A stretch of DNA of 62,192 nucleotides from an uncultured Eubacteriales bacterium (GTDB lineage: Bacteria > Bacillota > Clostridia > Christensenellales > Aristaeellaceae): positions 1-62,192 of the forward strand of contig CACYWL010000019.1 in NCBI GenBank assembly GCA_902778055.1, written 5' to 3'. Below, piece by piece: positions 1-9,770 of this stretch. A model generated the notes under the pieces. The model was not told the origin of the DNA and did no database searches. It saw only the letters and a list, made by a program, of their open reading frames with translations. Position 1 is the first letter of the stretch. Each line of letters opens with the position of its first letter. Both the position numbers and the translations under genes were made by a program.

Positions 1-127
1 TACTTAATTAGGCGTTCTATTCTACTGTGGGGTACTTTTCATTGACAACCCTGGCCTGCTTCTCAGCGGTCATTTACATCATACAGGAAGCTCCATTCCA
101 TGATTGGTTAGCCGTTTAAATCCCGGT

Positions 128-802
128 TTAATCTCTTTTCCGTTCAGGCTTGGTTTTGCATAAATCAAGCCAAATGCTGTAAACCAACGCAAGCGATGAG
201 AATATAACGGGTCTCATATACAACGAGAGATAATTCATGGGGATATCAATGCTCTGAATATCTTCCGTAATAGATGCCATGGGGTGCACAGTATTGAGAA
301 TAGCAGTGGCATATTCCAGAAGTACAATAACCCAAAGTGCACTCTGACCATATTGTCCATTGTTGATCCTTGTCGCCAGCAGAAGAAGCATGGTGAAAAC
401 CGCAATGCCCTCAACTGCTTCCAGGATACGTTTTATTTCGTTTTCTGCTCCATATGGGAAAACAAAGCACTGAGCAGCGATTAACGCTGCGCAGCAGCAA
501 ACAATCATCTGTATATGATTCTGCTTTATCCTCTTCAGGTCAGACAGAGCAAATGCAGTCAAGGAAAGAAAAGCCAATCCATAGAAAATATTCAGAATAA
601 GACGTACGGCAGAGAAATTGACGTTGATATCCAGCACCTCAGAAAGACATAGCGCAAAGAAACCGCCGCACAGCACGATTTGGAAAACAGCCAGAAATCT
701 CTGTACTCTCGTGATTGTGGTGTTTCCGGAAGATCGCTTCCAGAACAAAAGCACTGCTCCGAAAATCAAAATGATGCTGACAATCTGGAATACAGTTTCC
801 AT
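128..802 (-). CDS. Seven-TM membrane protein, function unknown
   Basis: I do not recognise this 224-residue protein. It has about seven hydrophobic segments (roughly residues 4-22, 36-55, 64-86, 96-115, 127-143, 153-170 and 190-214) joined by short loops, and it ends in a basic tail (KTKPERKRD). That points to an integral membrane protein without a large soluble domain. A purine-rich AAGGGGG sits upstream of the ATG. The gene looks more AT-rich than most of the window, which suggests either acquisition or a fast-evolving accessory gene. The 127 bases between its stop and the window edge hold no gene that I can see. That it is coding is fairly safe; no function can be assigned. Confidence 0.7.
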   Translation of the reverse strand: METVFQIVSIILIFGAVLLFWKRSSGNTTITRVQRFLAVFQIVLCGGFFALCLSEVLDINVNFSAVRLILNIFYGLAFLSLTAFALSDLKRIKQNHIQMIVCCCAALIAAQCFVFPYGAENEIKRILEAVEGIAVFTMLLLLATRINNGQYGQSALWVIVLLEYATAILNTVHPMASITEDIQSIDIPMNYLSLYMRPVIFSSLALVYSIWLDLCKTKPERKRD

Positions 803-945
803 AGATTAAGCCCCCTTTTGTCGAGAATACCATGAATCATTGCTCTTACCTCTGGACCCCGGAAATGTTACAAGCCGGATGCTCAGATCTGCTTGTCTAC
901 GGGAACTGTTGCTAAAGGCGATGATTCAGATATGCCCGTTCAGTC

Positions 946-2397
946 TCAGTAAAGCATCATGGACAAGCCGCCGAAGAAAAGGATCAGCAACAGCAGGAAA
1001 AGGATCTCCTGCTTCCACCTTCTCTGAAGCAGCCCAACACACTCCCGTATGAAAGCATTGGGCCAGAACCACCACCTGGTCTTTCCGCCGATCCCCTCCG
1101 CTTTCAGCCCGGCCTGGGATGCCCATACGCCGCTGCGGAAAACATGATAGCCGGTGGTGGCAAAAATCGTTTTCCCCTCTGGATTGATGCTGTCGATAAT
1201 GGCCTTGGAGAAGGCCATGTTCTGATACGTGTTCGCGGAAGCCGTTTCTGCATGAATGCAGGTCTCAGGAATCCCCTGCTGAGCCATATACCGGCGCATG
1301 GCCTCCCCTTCCGGCATGGGTTCATCCTTTCCCTGCCCGCCGGAAGGAATCAGGATTGCTTCCTTTCCGGTGGTCTCCTTCTGCTGCCTCCAGAAGGTAA
1401 TCGCCCGGTCCACCCGTCCCTTCAACAGCGGAGGCAGGCTGCCGTCCTTCCTGAACCAGCACCCCAGCACGATGATATAATCCTGATTCATCTCCGGCTG
1501 ATGGGCTGCGGCCCGGAGGCCGCAGATCACGGAGCCAATCAGCATGCATTCCAGGTAGACAAAAGCGGTGCCATAAACATTTTGAAAGGTGTTCTGAATC
1601 CGGTACTCCCATTCCGACCCCGAAAAATCAGCGTAGAACACTCTCAGCCCGATCCATTCACCGACCAGCAGCAGCACGCTCAGTCCCAGTCCCAGAAGAT
1701 TCTGTGCGCAGGGTTTTTCATGCCGAAGCAGCACCACATTGCTCACCGCCAGCGCAACAGCAAAAGCCGTAACCAGCGGAGCGGTCAGAAGCATGAACTG
1801 CACGGGAGCTCCGTTTATGATTCCGTAAGTGCTGGCCATGCTGTATGTCTCTGGCTGAGTGATATGCATAACGGTCATGATCAGCATGGCGACACCGGTC
1901 GCCAGAGCGAAAATAAAAAAGCCGATGGAGTAGATGGTGCTGTAGGCATAATATGCCGGGCCCCGGGTTTGCATGTAGTGACGCAACATCAGCCCGCCCG
2001 CCATGAACCAGAACACCACCAGCGCAGCCAGCACAGCCCCGTCCCCGGTAAACCCACCGCTCTGCATATCATATACCGTCTTCAGCGCATCCACCCGGAA
2101 AACATAACAGCTCTGTTCCTCTCCGTCCGGACCTGCCAGATCCATCTCCGTCTCCCCCGCACGTCCGGGTACGACAGTCACCTTGAGATAGTTGTCGTGC
2201 ATCTCTGTTTTTTCCACGCGAAGAATCTCCGGATCCTGCACCGTCAGCCGAAGACCGCTCTCCTCAAAGGAACCTTCCTTGGCCAGATAGGTCGGAAGAT
2301 AAACGTCCATCGTGTGGAAAAACACAAAGCGGCAAAACACGCATAAAAGAAACAGGGCAGCAGCGCACCGCACAATCCGCAAAGTCGTTTTCCGCAC
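946..2397 (-). CDS. Multi-TM protein with C-terminal DUF218 (YdcF/SanA-like) domain
   Basis: This 483-residue membrane protein has one N-terminal TM helix, an extracytoplasmic region (about 30-115), about five further TM helices (115-310), a DUF218 domain and a final C-terminal TM helix. The DUF218 domain starts at DYIIVLGCWF, followed by LLKGRVDRA, the PSGGQGKDE segment and TTGYHVFRSG. These match the family signature (V-LG, R-dR, SGG, T--yH--R). DUF218/ElyC/SanA proteins are tied to cell-envelope maintenance in other bacteria, but their reaction is not settled. The start is a GTG at 2395-2397; an ATG just upstream is in another frame. The stop-to-start gap to the hydrolase gene upstream is 61 bases, so the two may share a transcript. 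Confidence 0.85.
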   Translation of the reverse strand: MRKTTLRIVRCAAALFLLCVFCRFVFFHTMDVYLPTYLAKEGSFEESGLRLTVQDPEILRVEKTEMHDNYLKVTVVPGRAGETEMDLAGPDGEEQSCYVFRVDALKTVYDMQSGGFTGDGAVLAALVVFWFMAGGLMLRHYMQTRGPAYYAYSTIYSIGFFIFALATGVAMLIMTVMHITQPETYSMASTYGIINGAPVQFMLLTAPLVTAFAVALAVSNVVLLRHEKPCAQNLLGLGLSVLLLVGEWIGLRVFYADFSGSEWEYRIQNTFQNVYGTAFVYLECMLIGSVICGLRAAAHQPEMNQDYIIVLGCWFRKDGSLPPLLKGRVDRAITFWRQQKETTGKEAILIPSGGQGKDEPMPEGEAMRRYMAQQGIPETCIHAETASANTYQNMAFSKAIIDSINPEGKTIFATTGYHVFRSGVWASQAGLKAEGIGGKTRWWFWPNAFIRECVGLLQRRWKQEILFLLLLILFFGGLSMMLY

Positions 2398-2458
2398 GCT
2401 TCACTCATTCCTTTCCTGTCTTCTTTTTCATTTTATTTTGTAATCACGCTGTTTTCCG

Positions 2459-3817
2459 TTATTTGGCCGTCCCAACGAATGAGGCAATATCCAGAATAAC
2501 ATCTTCCCGCACTTTTCCATCCCGCACATACACCGATGATCCTTCCGCCTTTTCTCCCGGAACAAAGGCATGGGTCAGTCCGGGATAGGAAATCAGCCGC
2601 CAGTTATCTTTGTCTCCAACGGCGGATCTCCAGATTTCGAAGTCTTCCATCGTGACCTGATAGTCTTCTTCTCCCTGCAAAAGCAGGACAGGTTCCGTGA
2701 TTTCCTTTGCTGCCTCAAGAATATCATACGCAGCCAGCCACTTCCAATAGGCGGAGTAAACGCCCGCGATCTGATCATCCTCTGTCAGGGAATCCAGATC
2801 CTGCAGCTGATCCAGTTCCCTGAACAATGCATCTTTTTCAGCCTGCTGCTCCGCACTGATCTCAGGCATCAGTGAATACAGGAAATTGTACTGTTCACGC
2901 ATCAGCACGTCGAGCGGCCGGGGAGAAGCGGCCATCATGATATATCCGCAAGCCTTTGCCTGCGCTTGTTTCAGTTCCCTTGCAACGGCGGGAACCGCGT
3001 TGCCGCCGAGGCTGTGGCCCAGGACAAAGATCCGGTCCGGATCAATCCTGTCCTGCCCGGCCAGCAGCTGAACAGCATTCACAGCGTCCTCGAGATATTC
3101 GTCTTTCAGCGTGATATCCTTTTTCACGGCAAGTTCATTCCCATAGACATAGCTCCGCTTGTCAAAACGGTACACGGCAATCCCCTGCTCTGCCAGGCCC
3201 TCGGCAAGATCCCGGAAGGGCTTCAGGCTGCCGACCGTCTCATCCTTGTCGCTGGGGCCTGATCCCTGCAGCATAATCACTGCCGGGAAAGGGCCCTCCC
3301 CCTCTGGCAATGTCAAGATACCGGGCAGTTCTCCGAGGAGCGGCACCGGAAGGGCCAGTTCGAGGCTTTCAAAAGCATCGGGCTCAGGCTTCTCCTCTTC
3401 CTTTTTTCCGCTGTATGCTCCTGTCTGAAGTCCCGCGATCATGCCGTCCTGAACAACCAGGATCAAATCGACAGACATGGCCGAAAAGACGCAAGGGATA
3501 TAAAACGCCCTGTATTTTTGGATTTCTCCTTCGTAGGCAGGATGAATCTCCTTGACTGTGCCAAGGGCTGCCATCTGTTTTGCCAGTCCGGCGATTCCGC
3601 CCATCTGGGCAGCAGCAGCTTCCATCGGCGCAGACATTGCCCATTGGCCTTCCAGTTCTTCCGGATGCTCTCCGAGGAAAACAGCAATCCATTCGTCCGC
3701 ATCCTCAGGGTTTTCCATTTTTCGCTTTTCCTGTTCCGCGCCAGCTGTTCCAAGGGCGCTCAGCATCATGATCAGGGCCAGAATAAGGGAAAAGTATCTC
3801 GCTTGTTTGTTCAGCAT
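2459..3817 (-). CDS. Secreted alpha/beta hydrolase with DUF3887-like N-terminal region
   Basis: This 452-residue protein has a cleavable signal peptide ending near residue 27 (GTAGA). An N-terminal domain (about 35-135) resembles DUF3887, which often precedes hydrolases in Firmicutes. The alpha/beta hydrolase domain follows: GSGPSDKDE oxyanion loop (186-193), nucleophile elbow GHSLGG with Ser269, an acidic residue in LLQGEEDYQV (D385) and His416 in GLTHAF. The triad is complete, so the protein is probably an active esterase or acylhydrolase outside the membrane; its substrate is unknown. The ATG follows GGAGG with 8-base spacing and lies 3 bases after the stop of the XRE regulator, implying co-transcription and perhaps control by that regulator. 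Confidence 0.87.
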   Translation of the reverse strand: MLNKQARYFSLILALIMMLSALGTAGAEQEKRKMENPEDADEWIAVFLGEHPEELEGQWAMSAPMEAAAAQMGGIAGLAKQMAALGTVKEIHPAYEGEIQKYRAFYIPCVFSAMSVDLILVVQDGMIAGLQTGAYSGKKEEEKPEPDAFESLELALPVPLLGELPGILTLPEGEGPFPAVIMLQGSGPSDKDETVGSLKPFRDLAEGLAEQGIAVYRFDKRSYVYGNELAVKKDITLKDEYLEDAVNAVQLLAGQDRIDPDRIFVLGHSLGGNAVPAVARELKQAQAKACGYIMMAASPRPLDVLMREQYNFLYSLMPEISAEQQAEKDALFRELDQLQDLDSLTEDDQIAGVYSAYWKWLAAYDILEAAKEITEPVLLLQGEEDYQVTMEDFEIWRSAVGDKDNWRLISYPGLTHAFVPGEKAEGSSVYVRDGKVREDVILDIASFVGTAK

Positions 3818-3820
3818 TTG

Positions 3821-4450
3821 TTAATCCTCCGTCCTGCTGCTTTCCATGGTCAGCACTTTTTTCTGCCAGCTTCTTTTTCCGCATTTCGGGCATTTCATGT
3901 ATCTCGTTCGTCCCGTGTGCGGGGCAAGATTTGTCTGCCAATATGTGGGAACATATCTGTGACGGCAATTCCGGCATTCATAGTATCCGGCCTTCTGCTC
4001 AATGCCCACAGTGATAAAAGCAACTGAAAAGATCATCACGAAAGCGAATACGATCAGCGCAATTCGCAGCCAGTCCTGCATCTCTGTAAACGAAGCTGCA
4101 AACACTATGGTCAATCCCGCAATGATGGCAGGAATCGCAATCCAGTATTCCATCCTGAGCAGCAGCCTGTTCTTTTCTTCAACCTCTCGTCTCATGGCCA
4201 GCAGATTTTCTTCCGCTCGCTTGTCATAGACTTCCGACATGATTCTTTCGCCCGACAGGAGTTCGTTGACACTGATATGAAGAAGCCCGCACAATTCCAG
4301 CATAATACCGGAATCGGGAAGGGATTTGCCGGTCTCCCATTTCGACACAGCCCGGTCTGTGATGCCGAGCCTTTCGGCCAGGTTGGCCTGGGTCATTCCC
4401 TGTTCCTTTCTGCAGGATGCAATGAATTGTCCGATTTTGACCTGATCCAT
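3821..4450 (-). CDS. XRE-family regulator with two TM helices and C-terminal zinc ribbon
   Basis: This 209-residue protein has an N-terminal Cro/CI-type helix-turn-helix (about 7-62, with TQANLAERLGITDRAVSKWE), two membrane segments (about 102-120 and 127-147) and a C-terminal zinc-ribbon-like part with Cys159/Cys162 and Cys187/Cys190. The start is the ATG at 4448-4450, which follows AAAGGAGGT closely; a longer reading frame upstream lacks such a site. Membrane-tethered XRE proteins of this layout are common in Clostridia and usually control neighbouring genes. It heads a cluster with the hydrolase (3-base gap) and possibly the DUF218 gene. It is divergent from the clostripain-type gene, with about 296 bases between them, so it could act on both promoters. 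That is inference. Confidence 0.88.
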   Translation of the reverse strand: MDQVKIGQFIASCRKEQGMTQANLAERLGITDRAVSKWETGKSLPDSGIMLELCGLLHISVNELLSGERIMSEVYDKRAEENLLAMRREVEEKNRLLLRMEYWIAIPAIIAGLTIVFAASFTEMQDWLRIALIVFAFVMIFSVAFITVGIEQKAGYYECRNCRHRYVPTYWQTNLAPHTGRTRYMKCPKCGKRSWQKKVLTMESSRTED

Positions 4451-4680
4451 ATCGGGCACCTCCTTTCGGCGTTTACCATAGCTCCCCGGAAGCAAAATGA
4501 ACAGGAACCGCTGGTTGATATGACTGAAATCCCTTATTTCCCGGGCGCTCAACTCATGGTTGGGATGCTTTTATTCCATGGTACATTTCAAAATAGGGGA
4601 TCCGATGATCATGCAATTCCCAACCTTCCGGCTTAGCCTATCATAACACAGATCGGTCCGGTCGAAAACAGGCGGATCCC

Positions 4681-4710
4681 TTGTCAGCGTCCGTTGTTTT
4701 CAGGTATAAT
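4681..4710 (+). promoter_or_regulatory. Sigma-A type promoter for the clostripain-family gene
   Basis: A -35 box TTGTCA (4681-4686), an 18-base spacer and a perfect -10 box TATAAT (4705-4710) lie 36 bases upstream of the ATG at 4747. Confidence 0.7.
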
Positions 4711-4746
4711 TGGAGCAGGATCCGCATTGGAAGAGGTTGATAAAGC

Positions 4747-7700
4747 ATGAATAAAAATCGGGTGCTGTGGGGGCTTCTGGCCTTCGTTCTTCTGTTTTCC
4801 GTTATTTTCTCCTCCGCCCGGGCCGGGGAGGAGAAAGCGCTCACCCTGATGATCTACATGGCCGGCAGCGATCTGGAGACCCAGAACGGTTCCGCCTCGG
4901 CGGATATTCAGGAGATGCTCTCCTCCGGCTGTGATTTTTCCCGGGTCAACATCGTGCTTCTGGCCGGCGGGGCCGAGAGCTGGCGTCTGGGCCTCTCCTC
5001 CGGCGAGCTCTCCGCCATTCAGCTGGGTTCCCGGGGCATGCGGGTGCTGGAGCGTTTTCCCCTGACCAGCATGGGAGCGCCGGAAACCCTCTCCTCCTTC
5101 CTGTCCTGGTCGGTGGAGCGCTTTCCCGCGCAGGAGTATGCCCTCGTCTTCTGGAACCATGGCGGCGGACCCATGGAGGGTGTCTGCTACGACGAGCTCT
5201 TCGGCCGGGATCATCTTTCCCTTTCGGAGCTTTCCGAGGCCCTGGAGGCCAGCCCCTTCGGTCCGGAGCGGCCCCTGAGCTGGATCGGCTTCGACGCCTG
5301 TATGATGGCCTCCCTGGAAACTGCCGGTGTCTGCGTGGATTATGCGCGCTACATGATTGCCAGTCAGGAAACGGAGCCCGCCGCGGGCTGGGATTACAGC
5401 TTTCTCTCCCGGGCGGCGGAGCAGGCCGGCGGAGCGGAGGCCGGGAGGGCGATTGTGGACGCCTATATGGCAGCCAACGCGGAGAACGATTCGGTGACAC
5501 TCTCCTGCATTGACCTCCGAAAGCTCGGGCCGGTCCTCCGCGGCGTATCCGATCTGTTTCTCTCTCTGCGCCATGAACTGAACGCCGAAACCTTTTCCGT
5601 GCTGTCCAACGGCCGCCGCGATACCCGCGGTTTCGGCCGCCTGACCACCCTGAGCGAATACGACCTGGCGGATCTTTATCATCTGAGCGAGCAGTACGCG
5701 GAAATGGCGCCCCAGCAGGCCGCCTTCCTGCAGAAGGCCCTTGAGGACGCGGTGGTCTGCAGCGCCGCCCCCCAGCCCCATGCTCACGGGCTGTCCATCT
5801 ATTCTCCGTACTACAATAAGTCCTCCTACAGCGATGCCTGGCGGGAGACCAGCCGCCTGATGAGCCCGAGCAACGGCTACTATTCCTGGATCGGACGGTT
5901 CGCTTCCTACTGGCTGGGGGATCAGCTGGCGGACTGGAGCGGTCTGGCCGGCCGTGCCCTTCCTGTGGACGGGGCCGGTGTCCAGGCCCTGGAGCTTCCG
6001 CTGACGGAGGAGCAGCAGCGCCATTTTGCCAGCGCGAAGGTGGTGATCCTGCGGGATCAGGGCTACGATGAATCCTATTTCAAGGTCTATGAAATCGCGG
6101 ATCTGCGGCCTCAGGAGGGCGTCCTGCGGGCGGAATATGATTTCAGCGGACTGTATGTCGTGGACGGACAGGGCCAAATCGTCAGCGATATCTATCCCTT
6201 TGACTCCCTGCAGGAGGGCCGCATCAGTCTCGTGGCGGAGCTGGAGAAGGAAAGTCTTTTCAAAAGTATGGTCCGGCAGATCAGGGAGGAATCCCAGGAG
6301 CCGGCGGAGTCCGAGCTGGTTCATCTGATCTGCACGCAGGTTCCCGGAACGGATCGGCTGGAGGTGCGGGATGTCATCCTGCAGCCGGAGGATCCCACGG
6401 AACTGACCACCGGCAAGCAGTATCTTTCCATCGAGGCATCCCGCTTCCCCTTCATTTTTTTCAGTGCCAACCGTTACGCCTATCTTCCCGTCCGGGATCC
6501 GGAGAGCGGACGGCTGCTTCCCTATTCCCTCTGGCAGGCCGTGTCCATTCCTCTTCAGGACCGGACTCTGCTGGACCGGGAGGGCAACCGCCTTTCCGTC
6601 TCCGAATGGACCCGGAATTTTCATGAGCAGACCGTGGACGCCCAGGACTATCTGTTTTTCAGCGAGGTGGACAATTCCCTGCCCTGGTCCCTGGAATTTC
6701 GCCGGGATCAGGTTTCCCCCCAGGCTCTCTACGCACAGTTCATCGTCACGGACACCCAGGGGGTGGAAACCGCGACAGAGCTGATCCCACTGAGCTTTCC
6801 TGCCCTGAAGGATTCCCGGAAGCTGAATCGGGAGCTGTATCGGGATGAGGAGGTGTCCGTGGAGCTGGAATCCCTGGATGTTGTGAAGGCCTCCAGCGGC
6901 AGCGGGCTTTATCTCCGCTTCATGGTGGACAATCAGACAGACATGACCCTGAATTTTTACTGTCTGAACCTTTCCCTGAACCATACGGTCATTGACAACA
7001 CGGTGCAGCTGCTGCCCAACGCCCTGGAGCCGCACCGGCGGATGCGGATCTCCATGCTGATTCCGCCGGACCAGATGCCCTGTCTGGACAGCAAGCTCTC
7101 GCGCATCGGTTTTACGCCGGTGCTGTGGCAGCCCGGGCATGCCTCGGATTACACAGTCTCCGCCGGCCCTCAGGTGCTGGAAACGGATCTGGATCTTTCC
7201 TCCCTCGGCCTGATCCCGCCGGGCTCCCTTTCTCCCCTCGCCGGGGACAGCACCGCGTCCGGCGATTTCTCCGTGGAACTGCTGCGCCTGGAGGAGCAGA
7301 AGGACGGCAGTCTCCGCGGCCTGCTTCACTTCATTTCCGGGAGCGAAGAGAATATTGATTTTTCCTTCTTCTTGAGTGAAGAGGATCAGTACGGGGACGT
7401 CATCCTGAACCACTGCTTCCTGCGGGATGTTCTGCACGCGTCCCATACCACGCTCACGCTGTACCCCGGCTTTGACCTGTATCAGCCCTTCACCCTCAAC
7501 CGGATCATGCAGCTGGAGGCTGTCGGAAGTGCGTCCGCCGCTTCCCGGAATCTGTTTCCCTCCCTGGACGGATTTTCCTACTGGGGCATCGATGCCATCC
7601 GCAGCCTGACGGTTCCCCTCTATGTCAATCAGGGTTATCTGTTCCCCTTCCTTGAGCTGGCTGACCCACTCCCCCTTTCCTTGGACGCAGCCCCCTCCGA

Positions 7701-8904
7701 TACGGCGGAGCCGGTGCCCCTGCTGCGGGAAAACAGCCTGCTTTCCCTTTCTCTGCGCTCCGCGCAGGTGACCGAAGCGGGACTTCTCCGGCTGGATCTG
7801 GACCTGGAAGATCTTACGGAAAGCCCCTTTTCCTTCCGGGCTGTGGACTGCATGCTGGACGGCCGCTGGACGGATGCCGAGCTGCTTTCCGAAACCTACC
7901 TGTCGGATCAGCTTTTCAGTCCCGGCTGGATCACCGTCAACCGCATCGAAGGGGCGCACCGCCTGATCATCACGCTCTCTCCCGAGGAGGGTGCGGCCGT
8001 CCTCCGCCCCGGCTCCGCCCTGTCCCTCACCTTTGAATATGCGCCCTATCCCGGGTTTGCGGCGGATGCCAACGGGCTGGACTGGCGGCGGTCCGGTGAG
8101 GTCCGTCTGACCCTGCGTCCGGAAGCGGAGGCCGTCTCCGGAATTCTTCCCGCCGAGGCCTGGAGCGTCGAGCCCGCCGGCTGGCTGCCGGAGGTCAATC
8201 TGGCGGACTGGCTGGGAGGTCCTCCCGTTCCCCCGTCCGGAGAGCAGGAGGGCCGGCCGTCTGAACCTTCGGAGAACACGCTGCGCTTCTCCCTCTCCCC
8301 GGAGCAGGCCGCCGGGCTGCAATCCGCTCAAATCTCTCTGGTGCTCCCCTGCGGTCAGGAGGGTTTTCCGGATCTTTACTACCTGCTGGCGAACTTTCCA
8401 AGGCCCCGGCTCGAGGACAGCGTCCTGACCGCCGACTTTGGCGGCGTTCTGGCCGGCCTGAAAGGAAACGACTGCCCCTTCTTCCAGCATGTGTACCGGG
8501 AAGAGGACGTCTGGCATTTCCTGGCCGCCTGGCTGGATCTGACGGATCCGGCCGGAGAGACCCTGCTGCTGGCGGAGCAGGCGCATCTGACGCTTTCAGC
8601 GGAGGGAACCTCCGCCGTCACGGCGCAGTATACCGCCGCGGAGCCCTTCCCGGAGAACCCGCTCCCCGCTTCCTTCTCCGACTATCTGGAGGTTTACCGG
8701 ATTCCCGGCCTGCGGGAGGGGCGCTGCCCCCATCTCCGGGAATGGGAATACCAGGGCATGATCGACGATACCGCTGCGCTGATCCCCGGCGAGCCGGCGG
8801 TGGTCTTCCGCCCCGTATCGGACTGGCCGGATATGTATGCGGTCTTCAGTCTCACCTATGCCGACGGCTCGCAGGAAGCCTTTGCGCGGAAGCTGATTCC
8901 CTGA
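4747..8904 (+). CDS. Clostripain-family (C11) secreted cysteine peptidase, very large
   Basis: This 1385-residue protein has an N-terminal signal peptide (cleavage near residue 26). The peptidase C11 domain follows from about residue 31: LMIYMAGSDLE, then catalytic His138 in FWNHGGG and Cys185 in GFDACMMAS, both in the expected order and spacing. Clostripain-type enzymes usually cleave after Arg or Lys. The other ~950 residues (about 430-1385) are beta-rich and I recognise no family in them. They hold several hydrophobic-polar alternating stretches of the kind seen in tandem Ig-like modules, and no sortase motif or C-terminal TM helix. The product is therefore probably released or held non-covalently at the surface. 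It is monocistronic, with its own promoter. Confidence 0.88.
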   Translation: MNKNRVLWGLLAFVLLFSVIFSSARAGEEKALTLMIYMAGSDLETQNGSASADIQEMLSSGCDFSRVNIVLLAGGAESWRLGLSSGELSAIQLGSRGMRVLERFPLTSMGAPETLSSFLSWSVERFPAQEYALVFWNHGGGPMEGVCYDELFGRDHLSLSELSEALEASPFGPERPLSWIGFDACMMASLETAGVCVDYARYMIASQETEPAAGWDYSFLSRAAEQAGGAEAGRAIVDAYMAANAENDSVTLSCIDLRKLGPVLRGVSDLFLSLRHELNAETFSVLSNGRRDTRGFGRLTTLSEYDLADLYHLSEQYAEMAPQQAAFLQKALEDAVVCSAAPQPHAHGLSIYSPYYNKSSYSDAWRETSRLMSPSNGYYSWIGRFASYWLGDQLADWSGLAGRALPVDGAGVQALELPLTEEQQRHFASAKVVILRDQGYDESYFKVYEIADLRPQEGVLRAEYDFSGLYVVDGQGQIVSDIYPFDSLQEGRISLVAELEKESLFKSMVRQIREESQEPAESELVHLICTQVPGTDRLEVRDVILQPEDPTELTTGKQYLSIEASRFPFIFFSANRYAYLPVRDPESGRLLPYSLWQAVSIPLQDRTLLDREGNRLSVSEWTRNFHEQTVDAQDYLFFSEVDNSLPWSLEFRRDQVSPQALYAQFIVTDTQGVETATELIPLSFPALKDSRKLNRELYRDEEVSVELESLDVVKASSGSGLYLRFMVDNQTDMTLNFYCLNLSLNHTVIDNTVQLLPNALEPHRRMRISMLIPPDQMPCLDSKLSRIGFTPVLWQPGHASDYTVSAGPQVLETDLDLSSLGLIPPGSLSPLAGDSTASGDFSVELLRLEEQKDGSLRGLLHFISGSEENIDFSFFLSEEDQYGDVILNHCFLRDVLHASHTTLTLYPGFDLYQPFTLNRIMQLEAVGSASAASRNLFPSLDGFSYWGIDAIRSLTVPLYVNQGYLFPFLELADPLPLSLDAAPSDTAEPVPLLRENSLLSLSLRSAQVTEAGLLRLDLDLEDLTESPFSFRAVDCMLDGRWTDAELLSETYLSDQLFSPGWITVNRIEGAHRLIITLSPEEGAAVLRPGSALSLTFEYAPYPGFAADANGLDWRRSGEVRLTLRPEAEAVSGILPAEAWSVEPAGWLPEVNLADWLGGPPVPPSGEQEGRPSEPSENTLRFSLSPEQAAGLQSAQISLVLPCGQEGFPDLYYLLANFPRPRLEDSVLTADFGGVLAGLKGNDCPFFQHVYREEDVWHFLAAWLDLTDPAGETLLLAEQAHLTLSAEGTSAVTAQYTAAEPFPENPLPASFSDYLEVYRIPGLREGRCPHLREWEYQGMIDDTAALIPGEPAVVFRPVSDWPDMYAVFSLTYADGSQEAFARKLIP

Positions 8905-9146
8905 AGAAGCGTCTCAGGCGTTTTTCAGGTATTTCATGGGGCCTCTGTTTTTCCAGCCTCGGAAAAAGGGAAAACGGTTGAGACCGCGAATCAATAGAGC
9001 GGCGGGTTTTACGGCCGGCGCGGAGAACCTCTGCCGAGTGAGAACCTTTCAGCACAGTTGAGGGTTCCACCCCCCCGCAGGGCACATGATTCGCCCGCGG
9101 TTTTTAAATCACGGAAAAGACTCGTCGGCAGAGCGGAGGGAAAATA

Positions 9147-9692
9147 ATGGAGCTTTATACCGGGCGGCCGGAGAAGGCGGACGGCCGTCTCCCCAGGGAA
9201 ATCAGAACCTATGATTATCTCGACCGGCTTGGAATCTCCTATTTCCGGACGGATCATGACCGGGCGGACCATATGGAGGCCTGCAACGTGATCGATGCGG
9301 TGCTGGGCGTGATCATCTGCAAAAACCTGTTTCTCTGCAACCGTCAGAAAACGAATTTCTATCTTCTCATGATGCCCGGGGACAAGAAGTTCAAGACAAA
9401 GGAGCTGTCCTCGCAGATCGGCTCGGCCAGGCTCTCCTTCGCGGAGCCGGAGGACATGCTGAAGTATCTGGACATCGAGCCGGGCGCGGTGAGTATTATG
9501 GGGCTCATGAACGACAGGGAACATGCGGTTCAGCTGCTGATCGATGAGGATGTGCTGCGGGACGAGTATCTCGGCTGCCACCCCTGCGTCTGCACCTCCA
9601 GCCTCAAGATCCGCACGGCGGATGTGATGGAAAAATTTCTGCCGGCGACAGGGCACAGCTACAAAACCGTTCATCTGACAGGGGAAGACTGA
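9147..9692 (+). CDS. ProX/YbaK-type Ala-tRNA(Pro) deacylase (PrdX-like)
   Basis: This 181-residue protein matches the free-standing editing-domain family (ProXp-ala/PrdX, related to YbaK and the ProRS INS domain). Seen features are a lone domain with RTDHDRADHMEAC near the N-terminus, NLFLCNRQKTNFYLLMMPGDKKF with the conserved Lys, the SSQIGSARLSFAEPEDM segment, a GAVSIMGLMND turn and the LGCHPCVCTSSLKI stretch near the C-terminus. The family hydrolyses alanine wrongly attached to tRNA-Pro and so protects translation fidelity in the cytoplasm. The ATG is at 9147. It stands alone between the clostripain-type gene and a bidirectional terminator. The family is confident; the exact aminoacyl specificity is not shown by sequence alone. 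Confidence 0.88.
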   Translation: MELYTGRPEKADGRLPREIRTYDYLDRLGISYFRTDHDRADHMEACNVIDAVLGVIICKNLFLCNRQKTNFYLLMMPGDKKFKTKELSSQIGSARLSFAEPEDMLKYLDIEPGAVSIMGLMNDREHAVQLLIDEDVLRDEYLGCHPCVCTSSLKIRTADVMEKFLPATGHSYKTVHLTGED

Positions 9693-9726
9693 TCCAGTGC
9701 TTCCCTTTCCGCTGACTCAAAAAAAC

Positions 9727-9758
9727 CGCGGGCACGGTCTGAACTGACCATGCCCGCG
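9727..9758. terminator. Bidirectional intrinsic terminator
   Basis: A 13-base stem (left arm 9727-9739, right arm 9746-9758, one mismatch) has a run of A on its left and TTTT on its right. It sits between the converging ProX-type gene and the M18 peptidase gene. Confidence 0.8.
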
Positions 9759-9770
9759 TTTTGATACGGA

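Noticed and set aside
4684..8586. A 1300-codon open frame antisense to the clostripain-type gene
   Set aside because: It has no signal peptide, no known motif and biased composition (Gly, Gln, Arg). The plus frame has a promoter, a ribosome binding site, a signal peptide and catalytic residues. The antisense frame is a result of codon bias.
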